NCBI GenBank assembly: GCA_034770075.1 | Contig: JAVJAP010000103.1 | Coordinates: 913,501-977,500 of the forward strand | Source of the DNA: Aralia elata | Taxonomy: Eukaryota; Streptophyta; Magnoliopsida; Apiales; Araliaceae | Direction: 5' to 3' | DNA: 64,000 nucleotides | Program-made: the position numbers and the translations under genes | Notes under the pieces: model-generated | What the model was told of the DNA's origin: nothing | Database searches by the model: none | What the model saw: only the letters and a program-made list of their open reading frames with translations | Shown: piece after piece, positions 1-13,122 of the stretch | Layout: every line of letters starts with the position of its first letter | Position numbering within the stretch: the stretch's first letter is position 1

Positions 1-1
1 A

Positions 2-214
2 CAAGCACGTTATATATCCTATGAACTAATTCAAGTCGAGAAAGACTTATCGTATGAGGAAATTTCTATCCAAATACTCGATAGGAAGGAACAGAAACTA
101 AGAAATAAGATCATTCATTCCGTTAAAGTTCTCTGGAGAAATCACGCAGTTAAGGAAGCTACGTGGGAACTTGAGGAAAGGATGAGAGCGAATTATCCGC
201 AGTTATTTGAGTAA
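2..214 (+). CDS. Ty3/gypsy pol C-terminus, chromodomain (element W, partial)
   Basis: This is an open frame from the window edge to a TAA stop, about 70 codons. It encodes the C-terminal end of a chromovirus polyprotein: the motif DRKEQ, then VKVLWRNH, then ATWELEE and a terminal YPQLF. These match the chromodomain-like tail seen again at 36654-36846 and near 13100-13330. The chromodomain follows integrase and is known to guide integration towards particular chromatin. The gene starts upstream of the window. No frameshift is visible in this fragment. The stem-loop and polypurine tract follow within 50 bp, as expected for the 3' end of an intact gypsy element. Family assignment (Tekay/Del-like chromovirus) is inference from the chromodomain and long LTRs. 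Confidence 0.85.
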   Translation, partial: QARYISYELIQVEKDLSYEEISIQILDRKEQKLRNKIIHSVKVLWRNHAVKEATWELEERMRANYPQLFE

Positions 215-225
215 CCTTATGTTGC

Positions 226-261
226 AATTCCGAGGACGGAATTTTTATAAGAGGGGGAGGA
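226..261 (+). promoter_or_regulatory. Pre-PPT stem-loop plus polypurine tract of element W
   Basis: Positions 226-243 form a 7-bp stem with a 4-nt loop (AATTCCG, AGGA, CGGAATT). The purine run at 249-261 directly abuts the LTR start TGTAATAAC. The purine run is the expected plus-strand DNA primer for reverse transcription. The stem-loop recurs in all other gypsy families of the window. Confidence 0.8.
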
Positions 262-1377
262 TGTAATAACTGTGAATTTTTAAACTTCATTATTAATTAA
301 ATATAAATTTAATTTTTAATGAGTTAGTTTCATATGATTATTTAAAATCTTGTGTATTTAATTGGTTATGTGATTATATGATTTCGCGTAACTGTTAGGA
401 TTAATTAAGGGGAGTCACTAATGGTTTAATTAAATTAGTGGACTAACCCTACGATGTTTAATGTTGAAAGAATTGATAAAGTGCCGATTAATTAAATATT
501 CAATTTAATTGAATATAGTGTGGGAATAGATATTTAATTAATTTAAAGGGAGTCTCAGCAATAGAATTATTAAATTGATGGACTACCCTAGGTTATTTAA
601 TATATAGAAATTTATGGATAATTAGGTATTAAATATTCAATTATTTTGAATATAGTAAATTAATTGATATTACCTATTCATTAATAAGATAATACAATTA
701 ATAATATTTAATAGTTTTGTTAGTAAATAAATAATAAGTGACTAGTTAAATTTATTTAAGTAACTAGTAGCAAAATAATGGGACAAGAATTATGGGACAT
801 ATCCCATTTCATTTCTAACAGTGGTCGGAAAATTAAGAAGAAAAGAATTTAAAATAAATAAGTTGGGATGAACAGTATTAGCCGCGTATGGATTGTGCGC
901 GGGATATCTTGCCGAATTTCTGAGACTTCAGTGGCGTTGCCATCATCATCTTCTTGTTTCCGATGGTTAACAAATTTGGGCAAAAGCTTGGCACGGTTAA
1001 TGAATTGGTTATAAATAGAGCTTCCGACTTCTCCTTCAATTGCACTGACGTTGTAAAATTCACTAAGAGAGAGAGAGAAATTGAGAGTTGAGGAAGGAAG
1101 GAAAATCAGAAGGAGGGACTGAGCTTGTGAATGGTCTCTAACTTCATTATCTATTACGGAAGGAAGAGAAGAACGGCGAGTAGGAGGTAAGCCTTTTCTC
1201 TATATCAGTAGCCATGGAATTCTGTTTATGATTAATTCCTCAAATTGGAGTATAAAACTTGTAATTAATAATAATATGTGGTTAATATGGAGTAAAAATG
1301 GTGGGTAGAATGTTTTTAATGGGTTGAAATTGAAGAAAATTGCTGAAACGGATCGGAGAAGACGACCACTGGTTCGC

Positions 1378-1503
1378 CACGCCGCAGCGCCAGCAGATGG
1401 CGCCGCAGCGTCAGCGTCGCAACGCAGCGCCGCGCCTAAGGGCCTTGACGCCGCAGCACCAAGCTAAGCTGGAATGGCACGGACCTCACGCCGCAGCGTC
1501 GGC
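1378..1503 (+). repeat. GC-rich cluster of four CGCCGCAGCR units in LTR W
   Basis: Four copies of a core like ACGCCGCAGCGYC lie in an otherwise AT-rich LTR. The best copy, GACGC-CGCA-GCGTC, is self-complementary. This is one of five LTR families in the window with a clustered short-palindrome segment. Confidence 0.6.
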
Positions 1504-2365
1504 CTTGCCTTATCGGTCTCTCGTTGCTGCACCAAGGTCGTGTTCTTGGCCGGGTCGGTCCGGATGTGGTGTATTGTGCAAGTTCCCTTGACTTTTATTA
1601 ACTTGTGCAAATATATTATTGTTGTGCAAGTATTATTGAGGACAAGTTCCCTTTTACCGAAACTTCACTTTGTGCAAGTTCCTAACCTTAAACTTCTTAC
1701 GTTGTTGCAAGTTTCCTGAAACCATTCTTGTATTATTTATGGAAAGTTAATATTTAAGCTTGAATCTTTAATTCCTCAAACATGCTCTAAGTGGATTAAT
1801 TACTTAACAATTATTCCACATCGTTGTTATTGGCACTCGCACATCGTGCAATTGTTTTCGCACAGACATTAACTTGTATTTTATTTAAAGTTCTATTATG
1901 GATGAACTGCTATAGTTAAGTCTTAGCCATTGTTCGGCTAGACATTTGCAGTATAGATTTTAAAAGCTATCCAAACTATTTGATGGTGAGGAATCTTGGA
2001 CTATATGAACACTCCTAAAAATATAGGGGAGTACCCCACGTATCAGAATATAAGATACAAAGAACAGAAATTAAATGTTATGCATACACATCGGGTGCTA
2101 GAGGCTGATCTCCTCGAGTACTTATTTCTGAGCCAGTAACCAAAGGGTCAACTAGCTATTGACTCCCTTGGACGTTTATTGTTCAAAGTTTACTTGACTA
2201 GCATTCGTTTCTAAAAGCAATTATTATTCTTGCTTCCGATATTCATATTGTTGAATTCCTCTATTTACATTCCGTTCATCATGATATATATTATTTCTTT
2301 CTGTTATTTAAACTTGCTGAGCAAACTAGTTGCTCACCCTTGCTATATCATGAACCTTATTGTAG

Positions 2366-2418
2366 TTAAGCCCGAGACCTCAGGAAAAGACAAGGGCAAG
2401 GAAAAGATGAAGTATTAA
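2366..2418 (+). other. Short lysine-rich frame after an acceptor-like site in LTR W
   Basis: A pyrimidine-rich stretch ends in TTGTAG at 2365. The next bases read in phase 2 as KPETSGKDKGKEKMKY, then TAA. Frame, phase and position (260 bp from the LTR end) match equivalents in LTRs Y, D, Z and the solo LTR at 56842. Whether it is ever spliced or translated is inference. Confidence 0.5.
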
Positions 2419-2678
2419 TCTTTTAATGTCTGTATTTTGATCGAGGCATAGTTAAGAAATTTCTATTGTCATTTAAACCCTAAAGTACTGTATTAGGGTA
2501 TATTTGTATTTTTGTATTAAGGTTATCAAATTTTGGGACTAGTAACACCTTTTAAATGAACAACATATGTTTATTACATTCCGCACTTAGTTATTATATG
2601 TTGTTTGGAGGTGGTTGTTTGTATTGGATCGTGATGACCAAATCCGGGTGTTTGAGACCCGAATTTGGAGGCGTCACA

Positions 2679-3010
2679 GAACTAATATGTTTTTTTAGGT
2701 TTTAAAGTCTATTTCCAACGGACTTTTCGACAAAATGGAATCCGTCGAAATTAGCTTATTATCGATGGAATTTTCATCGACGATAATACATATTCTGTCA
2801 AAAATATGTTTAGCGCTGGCGGGAACATTGGCGCCTAAATGACGCGTACATTCTTAACTGAATTTCGTCGAGCTTAAATTATTTGCGACGGAATTAATTC
2901 TGACTAAATATTCCGTCGAAATAACTATATTTTCGACATAATATATTCAGTCAGAATTATATGATTTTCTTATAATGACTTCCCGACGCTGATGATGACT
3001 GGAGGAAACT
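2679..3010. repeat. Possible subterminal region of a DNA transposon fragment
   Basis: Several direct and inverted copies of a motif like TTCCGTCGAAAT occur here (near 2735, 2760-2790, 2862 and 2882-2925). Repeated short motifs in both orientations are typical of CACTA subterminal regions. The motif differs from that of the CACTA element at 24645-47129, and no terminal CACTA or 3-bp duplication was found. Confidence 0.35.
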
Positions 3011-3901
3011 TCTTCTCCATTTAACAGTGACGTCGTCTGTCTGTCCAATTCTATCTGCTGAAGACGTAGGGCCTTCATGGCGTCTTTGTTTCGTTACATC
3101 TTTTTGGCCAAGATCGTCTCCCTTTTGTCCCGACCCTGATCTGGCCTAGAGTTCTGGTCTTCGACACGACTACGTGGTTGAAAATAATTTTCTTTGGACA
3201 ATTATTGTTTGAGGATCGGTTGGTCCCACCGAAAGACTATGGGGTCCCAGCCTATCTGAGATGTTCCTAGAAGGTCTCAGCCTATCTTTGACCAAGCCTT
3301 TGGGTTGAAAAGACTGGTCGTAGATTTATCACGTGCCGACACTATTTTTCCTTTGCTGGACGCCAATAATTCTGATCAAATTACTTAGTGATTGAGAATT
3401 ATCTAGCACTAAGGGTCCTCCTTCTAACGCTAATGTTAATGCCAAGATTCGTCTATGCGCCTAATCACCAAACTGCGCGTCCAATCCTGTACAGAAATGA
3501 AAATCACACTCAGAGAGCTGACGGCCTAGACTGCTGGGGGATAGCTCCGGTGTGAGAATAAGTACAAGCTGAATAAGGTTTAACAATGGAAGCTTAAAGT
3601 TTTAGTATTAAAAAAAGATCATTACCTGTGAATTAATGTTTAGCCTTGTATTTATAATGATCACACCACCAACTTCATGTCTGTCCCCGTATGAAAATAG
3701 AACTCCTCAATAGGATAGATACCTTAATGGGATCAAACTGAATCTCCTTAAAGAAAGAAAGTCGAATCATATCCTGACACTTTCCCTATGAGTTGAAAAT
3801 CAAATATAAATAAGAATCCTAGATTCCTTAATATTCTCCCACCTCCCAAACTAACTCCTAGGTGGGGATATTCCTCCACGTGGACTATGGCCCACCATAT
3901 C
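3011..3901. other. Unassigned non-coding stretch
   Basis: I see no recognisable coding frame, tRNA or repeat boundary here. Small open frames lack any family motif. It is the left flank of element X, which begins at 3902. Confidence 0.5.
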
Positions 3902-5447
3902 TGTAACGCCCCCAAAATCAGGACTATTTCTATTTTCAATCTTGTGCGTTAGATACTATCTTGATTCAGTTTTATATCATACAAAGATGAAACAATAGCT
4001 AAAAATGAGGATAATTTAAAATCCTTTCTTTCTGTCTTTCCTTCATTTCGTTCCCTGAATCGCAACCTTTACAATTTTCTATATTTCATAGTCATATTTA
4101 TTTTATGATTCCTTTTATCAGAGTAGATGTATAAGTATTCAAGTCTTAATACTGAACATCTTCTATAAAGATGTTTCACGTATGTTCCCTTATATACAAA
4201 GCAATCACCACAACACATTCTCATTTGAGAATAACCATTCCTTATTCATTGAACATTTTAAACTATATATATATACCAAAACTATCAACATAATTTTCTA
4301 CAACTTCTAATTTAAGAAAATATATTCTATCGCATACTTCTAATTTTCATCATCCAGATAGCAAGTAATATCACATTGTGTCCTTAACCTATAAATTTTA
4401 TGTTTTGCAAGATTGAGCTCGACAGCTCAGCAAATCCAACAGTTTTCATGCTTCACATAGTACATAATTTCATGCTCATTTCATACATCATAATTCTAAA
4501 CATGCAATTTCATACGCTTGATATATCTAAGATATCACTTATCACATATAGTCTGAGTTCCTTAACTCAATCAATTTATTCATAGTTTGACTTTCACATT
4601 TCATAAAGCATAGCATGCAATTCAACATATTCATGAAGATCATATTATATATTCAACAACAAGTTCATACAACACATAGGAACTAAAAAACTTGCCTTGT
4701 GCGTAGATTACAACTTATTGCTACCTATGCTTCACATATCCTCTTAATTGCTTGTTTCAATTCCTCTTTGCACTGATTAAGCTCCTCCAATTCTCATTCT
4801 AACTTCAGGTTTTTTGAAGTTATGTAGGACGAATTTTGAGAGTATATAAGTTTTAGTCTCAGTAAACAAAAATTGAAGAAAGGAGGTTTGGGTTTGATTT
4901 TATAGGAAGCTTATTCTTGCTCATTACTCAATTTTCCTTGCTTCCTACTCAAATGCTTAGCACCTACTTTCTTTCTACCGACTTGTTTCCTTTTGCTTGA
5001 AGGTTACCCTTTTTATTTTCCCCAGCCAGCTCATGCTTTGTTTACTCAGTGTATACAAGACTTGGAGGTTACTCCTTTTTAATTTCCCAGCTTGCTTGGT
5101 TTCTTCTTATCATATATCATATCACATTTATTATACATAATACATTATACTACATATAATATATATTACATACAATATATATTGCATACATCCTCTGTGT
5201 TTATCGCGTAATAAATATTTCAATTAATGTATAATCATTAAATCTTTCCAATAAAATGAAAGTTAATACATTAAAATAAAAATAATTTATTCAATGTAAT
5301 AATTTCACCATATTAAAATAATTTAATATCATAAATTATTTTAATTTACCTTAATGGATAATCTAATTTAGTATACATAAATTTAATTATTTCGTTCTCC
5401 ATTTATAAATTGTTTCTAACAATTTATTTACATAATATTTGATCATT
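3902..5447 (-). repeat. 3' LTR of element X (truncated)
   Basis: It matches the right LTR of X from its TGTAAC end to the phrase at about 5440, then diverges. It has an extra segment (about 4380-4645) absent from the right LTR. It includes the tract at 5185-5447 that is found again after the Y insertion at 21212-21468. Confidence 0.75.
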
Positions 5448-7529
5448 GAATAACCTCAACTTATTATTCTCTTAGGTTTTATATTACCTACTTCTTTTCT
5501 TTCCTTGATCACTTCTTATAGGCTTCATTTTGTAATTGTCATTAAATTCGATTATCTTTCGAATATTATCTATTCCTCAATTTTCTTCGTTTACAATTGT
5601 CGTATTCTACAACTTACTTTCTTCTGAGGAATATTATCCTTTCTACCTCCAACTTCCAGAATAATAGGAGTCATTCACAATTGATCAATAATTGTGAAGC
5701 AATATGAATAACTCAGGAATTTCAAAGATTCGCTTAGGAAGAACTTTTTGTATCATGCTAAAGGTCATAGAGATCGTGAACTTTCTTTTTTTCATATTTT
5801 AGAAAAGGTTTTAACAGAAATTCATCCGTAAATTGTCTGGCTTACGGGCACGTAGGTGATTAGCCTGTTATGCCCTGTGTTGATCCATGTTGTCTTTGCC
5901 ATTATTTTGCGTAAACAGAATTTTCCAATTCAGGGTTATCTTGTGTTGATCAACACTAGCTTGTAGGAATGACGTTTGCGTTCATCATACCGCCTTTGGG
6001 GCATAAAATTTTTTCAATTCAGGGATGTTCATACTTATTCTGGAGTCCAAACCAAATCAATTTAGTTGGACAGTTCAATAACATTTCAAAGGCTTAATGA
6101 AATATTTTAATTCATGTCTAGCCGATTCACATGGCATTAACAATTCTTTAATTATTAAAATACTAAAAATCATTTTATGACGTCATAGTACCGTACTGTT
6201 TTAACAATACATTGAGAATTCTGTCATTTTATGACTTTGTCATACTACATCATACCATAGTGGACTGACGATCCTTCGATCACATCCAACACTAGTTTAG
6301 ACTGCATTAATGACTCCATCGCTTAAAATATATTTTAATATTTAAAAAATCAATTTTGCCTAGCCAGAACAATTGGCATTGACTCTTCTTTAAACGGTTC
6401 AAAACCATTGGAAATTATTTTAGGTGTTATCATATCGCAATAGGTAATGATTTGTTAGTGGTTCTAAGTACACATCCACACCCTTGTTACCGTGTGTTGT
6501 TGATAGCAAAAATTCATTTGTATTTCTAAAGGCACATCAGTGCGAATTTAGCTTGATTTCAAAAATTTCGAGATCCAATATAGCTAGAAGATTTGAAATA
6601 TCCATTTTCTCCTTCATCAGCTTCAACTTCCTCCATTGTCTTCCATGAAACAATTATATCTATCTCTAGCACCATCAATGCTCAATACACTAAAAATAAT
6701 TAGTTTTTATTCTATAATATTGCTATACCTTGGTATAATTCATCAAATTTACCAAATATTATGTGTTCAGGAACTTTCCATAATAATATGAGTTTAGGAA
6801 CTTGTCCTAGCAATACGTAGTCCAAAAACCAATCAGGAACTGTCCATACTCTTAGAGGCTCAAAACACATCATATGATTATGAGTCACAAACTTACCATA
6901 AATATGAGTTTTAAGAACTCGCACATAATCTTATTCTCTAATTATCAAATATACATATGAGAAAAGAATCACCTTCTCACCGTATATATATACCGATAAC
7001 ATGACACCAACATTTTAACGATTATCAATATGATAAACTAAGTGGTCGTTAAACCAAGCACAAAACCCCTACCCATACGAAAGTTTGCACAACTCAGCTA
7101 TCACATGAGTCCTCAATTGAAATCACACCCAATCCTAGCTTACTCTTTGCTCAATACGAACTTTCTTTAATCCGTATTTCATTGTCTATAACTCTTTTTG
7201 AGTTTTACTCGTATTATCTCATAGTACCTTCTATTTATAGCATTAATCTAAAATTTTTAATCATTCGATTGATCATTTATCCCTCTACATCTTAATCAGA
7301 TCACGTCATGATCTTTCTTATAATTTGGGTAATGTGTACCCTGATCCTCAAGCCCTTTAAGATTCTTCTTTGAATCCTTACGTAATATTTTAATGCATTC
7401 TTTATGAATTTTCTAAATTCATTTAAACTTCGTTTGGGTTTATGCTTAACATCTTCTTCTTTCTTTATCTAACGTTATAGCCTAAGGTATTCTTACCTAA
7501 GGTTTATAACCTATAGCTTTGATACCAAG
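5448..7529 (-). other. Internal region of element X, no recognisable coding
   Basis: These 2.1 kb lie between the two LTRs. No open frame of useful length shows gag, protease, RT, RNase H or integrase motifs on either strand. The last ~45 bp resemble the leader of the gypsy elements B and Z, including 'ggtttataacct' next to the primer site. Confidence 0.55.
7516..7527 (-). promoter_or_regulatory. Primer binding site of element X (variant tRNA-Met)
   Basis: On the minus strand this reads TGGTATCAAAGC, one base from the canonical initiator tRNA-Met site TGGTATCAGAGC. It lies 2 bp inside the LTR boundary. Confidence 0.7.
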
Positions 7530-8768
7530 TGTAACACCCCCAAAATCAGGACTATTTCTATTCCCGATCTTGTGCATTAGATACTATCTTGATTCAGCTT
7601 TATATCATACAAAGATGAAATAATAACTAAAAATGCGGATAATTTAAAATCCTTTCTTTCTGTCTTTCCTTCATTTCGTTCCCTGAATCGCAACCTTTAC
7701 AATTTTCTATATTTCATAGTCATATTTATTTTATGATTCCTTTTATCAAAGTAAATGTATAAGTATTCAAGTCTTAATACTGAACATCTTCTATAAAGAT
7801 GTTTCACGTATATTCTCTTATATACAAAGCAATCACCACAACACATTCTCGTTTGAGAATAACCATTCCTTATCCATTGAACATTTCAAACTATACATAC
7901 ATACCAAAACTATCAACATAATTTTCTACAAATTCTAATTTAAGAAAATATATTCCTTCGCATATCTTTCAATCTTCATCATCCAGATAGCAAGTAATAT
8001 CACATTGTATATTCAACAACAAGTTCATACAGCACATAGGAGCTGAAAGACTTGCCTTGTGCGTAGATTACAACTTATAGCTACCTGCGCTTCACGTATC
8101 ATTTTTGATTGCTTGTTTCAATTCCTTCTTGCACTGATTAAGCTCCTCCAATTCTCCTTCTAACTTCAGTTTCTTGAGAGTATATAAGTTTTAGTCTCAG
8201 TAAACAAAAATTGAAGAAAGGAGGTTTGGGTTTGATTTTATAGGAAGCTTATTCTTGCTCATTACTCAATTTTCCTTGCTTCCTACTCAAATGCTTAGCA
8301 CCTACTTTCTTTCTACCGACTTGTTTCCTTTTGCTTGAAGGTTACCCTTTTTATTTTCCCCAGCCAGCTCATGCTTTGTTTACTCATTGTATACAAGACT
8401 TGGAGGTTACTCCTTTTTAATTTCCCAGCTTGCTTGGTTTCTTCTTATCATATATCATATCACATATATTATACATAATATATTATACTATATATAATAT
8501 ATATTATGTGACACTCCCAAATTCGGGTACTTTATTTCCACATGATTTGGTATTCACTATCCAAATATATCACATCTAACTACCCATGAAAAGGATATAA
8601 ATGAAAACTGTTAATTGAAATAGAAATCCTCCCACAAAGGGTTACAACATCATAATAAAATCAATCCCAGGTCATCTAACCTTAAATAAAACATTAATGC
8701 GGAAACATAACATAATTAACATAAGTCTTATACATAAATATCTTTCACATAATTTAAACAAGTCTTCA

Positions 8769-8830
8769 TCATTTGTTCGCCTTGCCTTTTCCCTTAATAG
8801 TAGAGGGCTCGTCAATTCTTTCGACCTTAG
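8769..8830 (-). other. Short lysine-rich frame after an acceptor-like site in LTR Y
   Basis: On the minus strand an acceptor-like TTGTAG is followed by a 62-nt frame in phase 2: KVERIDEPSTIKGKGKANK, then TGA. Length and phase are identical to the D and Z equivalents. It ends 262 bp from the LTR end. Confidence 0.5.
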
Positions 8831-9949
8831 CTACAATGTTATTATGTAAAAGTGAGCAAACAATTTTTCACAAGTATAACAACAATAATAATAATAACAT
8901 GCGAGTAATCAATGGATACTGAATAATGAAAAGCTCGGCTTTTGAATCAAGATTAGAAAACAAGAATCAAACGTACATCTGAGGGTCACAAGACCATGAA
9001 CTATGTCCTAGGTTATCAAGTATTTCTACTTTAAACCTTTAACAGTCGTAAGACTATATGGACCTTACTTCTCGTACTTAGTGGGATCAGCCTTTTGTAC
9101 CATGTATGTGCACAAACATCTTAACGCTATCACGTAATATAATCCCCTATAATAAGATTGTTCATCTCAGTTTTGACATAAGAGACCGCACCGAAGGAAG
9201 TTTGATTTGGATAAGCTTCAACAATAGTTCTAGAATTTAGAACGCTCATCAACTATGGACTAGTCGAATCAAAGAGGGTTCGCTAGCCATTTAAGGTTTT
9301 AATACAGTAATATAAACGATATTTAAATCGAAGTTTGAATCTCAATGAATACAACTGAATAAACATTGAATAACCGAGGTGTTACTTCAAAGAAATTAGA
9401 ACGTCTCATTCGAAATTATAAACTTGAATAAACAAGAGTAAGAAACTTGCTCAATATAAGAACAGGATTTATGAACTTACTCAATGAAATTAGAGTTATA
9501 GAACTTTGCATAACGATAACAAGTCAAGAATAGAAAACTTGCATGATAGTAATAAGTTAAGGATAAGATATTTACCTCGTGCATAAGCTATAATTTACAA
9601 TTCAAGTTCTCCAATTAATCCTACATACCATTTAAAGTCACAATACCAATTAATTATGACACAACTAGCATCATGAGTATATTCTCTTTTTATTTAACTG
9701 AACTCTAAATCTGATTATATTAATCACATCCATAAACCTTAACTATTAAACACATTATTAAATCTGACGAACAATGAGTTTAAGTACGCATTCAATTTAT
9801 CAATTAATCACTTGAAAACATCATTAATATGTTACTAATCTGTTTTAACATCTCATTACATGATTAATAAATTTTCATGTTCATCAGATTGGGTTAAATT
9901 ATATTTTCTGGACTTCAACAATTAAATAGAATTTTCTGGGCATAACTGC

Positions 9950-10105
9950 CAAGTGGCACTGCGCCCCCCCCCCCCCCTCATAGCTTGTACTCAGGTGCTG
10001 CAGCTTGGCCAAAAGGCCTGGTGATCGGCGCTACGGCTCTGAGGCGCTGCAGTGCGCCGAATAGCCTGCTAAGAGGCGCTGCAGTGCTACGTAGCAGTTT
10101 CAGTT
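9950..10105. repeat. GC-rich palindrome cluster and C-run in LTR Y
   Basis: A run of 14 C residues (9964-9977) is followed by repeated units around GGCGCTGCAGTGCGCC, an imperfect palindrome centred on CTGCAG. It is sharply GC-rich against an AT-rich LTR. It corresponds to similar clusters in the other LTR families here. Confidence 0.6.
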
Positions 10106-11763
10106 CCTACAGTCCGCGAAGAACATAGAGTAGGGCCATAAACTTCCAATTTCTTTGTTCACACAACAATTTAAGTATACCCAGTCACTATAATTCATAT
10201 ATGATCATTACCCAACCTTTCTAGTCTGATTCTAACATTATAAATCACATGAACCATGAACTTAAGAACTAAAATCAAGGTTTTTGCCATTTTATCAAAG
10301 TTTCTTCAAATTTAACGAGATTACTCATAATAGATTCGTTATTACATTAAATCAGTCTATTACACTAGCATTCTTTTCATTTCTTACATATAAACATAAT
10401 CAATCATCAATTTATAGACTAACATACGAATTAAGCATCAATTTTTATACATATAAGCCATATTCGTATATTTTTCACTGTAAGTTCAAAACTCCATTTT
10501 TAAACATAATTTCAGGAATTAGTTCAACCAAAACAGTTTATAAACATCATATAGTAGATTATACATGCATATTAACAATTATAAACAAATTCCCAATAAT
10601 TTGGTCATGAAAACTTAATTACAGATGTGACGCCCCCAAAATAGGTCCATACAACCCATTTTGAGTCGCCAAAAACATTCCACAAAATACAATTACAAAT
10701 ACGAATTTTCCCATTTACAAATATTAAGTGTCGTGCAAAATACGACAACACAATACAAATACATCTTAAATTCTCAATACACTTATTGTCACACTACTAG
10801 TAAGGTATTGAGATACTTCTATTATCTCGGACCATCACTCCATTCCCCGGCTAGTCCCCGCTACACTCTCTTTTCCTGAGGAGAACAATGGAACAAAAAG
10901 GAAAAGGGTGAGCACAAATAGCCCAGTAAGAAATATCATGACTAAGATAATGAAGAATAAAAATTATCTTTAGTCTTCAACAATAATAAATCAGAGATTT
11001 AAAGATATTATAATTGTTCAACACAACAACTGCAGCGGATACAAACAATCCATTTGAAGAGTCAAGTAGATTATAATATCTACCATCGTCCTATAAGTTA
11101 AAAGGATCACCACCAATATTTTGTCCCTGTAACACCAATCAAACAATTCCTGTTTATGAACATCCAAATCAAACAGTTTATATTCAACAGCCTCTCTTTG
11201 CACTACGTGCCAAAGATATTTATTTGTAACACCAATCAACAATTTCAACAGCCTCTCTTTGCACTACGTGCCAAAGATATTTATTTGTAACATCACCGGT
11301 CATGATCATGCCAAACGCCAGTTCATCTTTGCACTACGGGCCAAAGAGAAACTTTCACCACAATTTAAGTATGAGGATGAGGATGATGACAATGATACAG
11401 TGAGATCAAGGATAAGAAAAACTTTATAATTTAATCAGTATCAAAGATTGACCAAATTGCCAACACGATGACCAAATTGTGGAGTCAAATTCAAGAATGA
11501 TATTCAAGAAATTTTTTTCATGCTTCAACTATAACGTAAAAAATGAAATAGAAAGATTCAAGTGAAAAGATATTAGATGAAGCACAAACTATTAAGGATA
11601 TTCTACTAATTTCAAGGATTTTCTCCATTTAAAAATAAGGTTTTGGAAACAAACAGAGATTTCTTATCATAAATGGAGAAATGTGAAAGAAAAGATATTC
11701 CGTAAAGAGTACAAAAGAAATGATACGTTATACGAGTATAACAGAATATATGAAACTGCAAAT

Positions 11764-11975
11764 GGGTTTTCACCCGTCATGCGGTAATCCGCGTAGACAG
11801 ATTATCTCCCCAAAAGATTAAATAAGTAATGAATACGAAGGGTTATTCACCCGTCATGCGGTAATCCGCGTAGACAGATTATTTCCACTAAAAGATTTAT
11901 AAGTAACGAATACGAAGGGTTATTCACCCGTCATGCGGTAATCCCGCGTAGACAGGTTATCCCCACAAATTAATA
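11764..11975. repeat. Three tandem ~75-bp units in LTR B
   Basis: Three units each contain CACCCGTCATGCGGTAATCC, with the small hairpin GCGG-TAAT-CCGC, spaced about 75 bp apart. The same array is at 19165-19360 in the other LTR. It is not CRISPR: only three copies, plant LTR context and similar spacers. Confidence 0.8.
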
Positions 11976-12394
11976 CGGAATGAATAACAACCTTTCTGAG
12001 TATAATATCACTTACGAATAGGGAAGCAACTGATATTACATAAGAGTATGAGAAAAATATGATATCCCCTACTCTTCGTTAATAAGTGATTGGATTGTTG
12101 CCTTTCCTATGAAGTTTATTGACTTGGGACAAATACTAGTATTCTCACAAATACTCACAATAGCCTAGCACACTAAGAGAACTCAAGAAATTTAGAGAGA
12201 GGAGAGGGAGTATAAGTAAGGAAGGTGTGAAAGATTTCTTAAGATAACCCCTCCTATTTATAGGAAAACCAAGTTTCCATTAATTGCACAATAAGGCTCG
12301 ACTTATTACACTTTAGTACCTTCATCTTTGCCTCTACTTTTTAATATAATCCCCCAAGTATTATCAATCAATCTTGCATAACATCCCCTAATAG

Positions 12395-12455
12395 TTACTC
12401 ACATGTGAACCAATAGTTCCCACATGTGAACCAATAGTTCACAGCATGTGAATTT
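12395..12455. repeat. Short tandem repeat with CACATGTG palindromes in LTR B
   Basis: Two to three copies of a ~21-bp unit CACATGTGAACCAATAGTTC lie in tandem. A second small array follows at 12897-12945, with three copies of a CCGACAAAAAGAATATT-type unit. Confidence 0.7.
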
Positions 12456-13086
12456 TAAAATTTCAATTAGGTACCTCTAAGTTAGACTCCACTTTTAATC
12501 CATCAATAATGCTAAAATATCATAACAATTAATATGAGTTACAGTGCTATGATAAATAATAAAAAGTACCATGCGGATGCTATTGTAATTATTGAATCAA
12601 AATACTGTGTAATTGCTACTTTATCAATTATTTGAATCAATAATTTTAAAATACTAATACTGTGCAATACCGTGTGCCTGTGAAATACCGCGTACTACTG
12701 TGGAATAACGCGTTTTACTGTTCTTTTTATTACCGGGTATTTCAACAGTTGCCCGGTGATAATACTGTTGACAAAATAACTGTCGCTTTCAGTATCCGAC
12801 AATGGGGCCCCACTATCGTTGACAATTTTGTTATTTGTGGGGCCCACTAATATTTTGATATTTCGGCGCCGTCGTACGGTGGCCGAATATAATATTCTCC
12901 GACAAAAAGAATATTTCCCCGACAAAAAGAATATTCCCCGACATACCACTGTTTATATCCGATAATTCGCATATAAACACCCTTAACTATCATTTATACA
13001 ATTAAGTACCTTACTATTTAAAAAAATAAAAATTTATCATAAATAAAATAATAAAACTTTTTATTTCATAAAGTCGGGATCTTACA

Positions 13087-13122
13087 ATCTCCCCTCCTTA
13101 TGAAAATTTCGTCCTCGAAATT
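13087..13122 (-). promoter_or_regulatory. Pre-PPT stem-loop plus polypurine tract of element B
   Basis: On the minus strand the stem-loop AATTTCG-AGGA-CGAAATT (13105-13122) is followed by the purine tract AAGGAGGGGAGAT and then the LTR start TGTAAGATC. In B the stem lies within the still-open pol frame (residues FEDE). Confidence 0.8.

Larger units (their letters stand above)
262..2678 (+). repeat. 3' LTR of gypsy element W
   Basis: The 2417-bp LTR starts TGTAATAAC right after the polypurine tract and ends GGCGTCACA. Its last ~900 bp are closely similar to the end of the solo LTR at 56842-60874, so both belong to one family. It contains a GC-rich repeat cluster (1378-1503) and the short lysine-rich frame at 2366-2418. 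The 5-bp target duplication cannot be checked because the 5' LTR lies outside the window; the flanking GAACT at 2679 is the expected copy. Confidence 0.85.
10626..13086 (-). repeat. 3' LTR of element B
   Basis: It runs TGTGACGCCC to GATCTTACA on the plus strand. Compared with the right copy it has many one-base insertions or deletions (for example around 10850-10910 and 11030-11060) but few substitutions. Confidence 0.9.

Noticed and set aside
10284..10610. 108-codon plus-strand frame in LTR Y
   Set aside because: AT-rich composition, Tyr/Ile/Asn-heavy, interrupted next to the B insertion; no family motif.
11764..11975. Evenly spaced repeats resembling a CRISPR array
   Set aside because: Only three ~75-bp units inside a plant LTR, with similar spacers and an identical set in the partner LTR.
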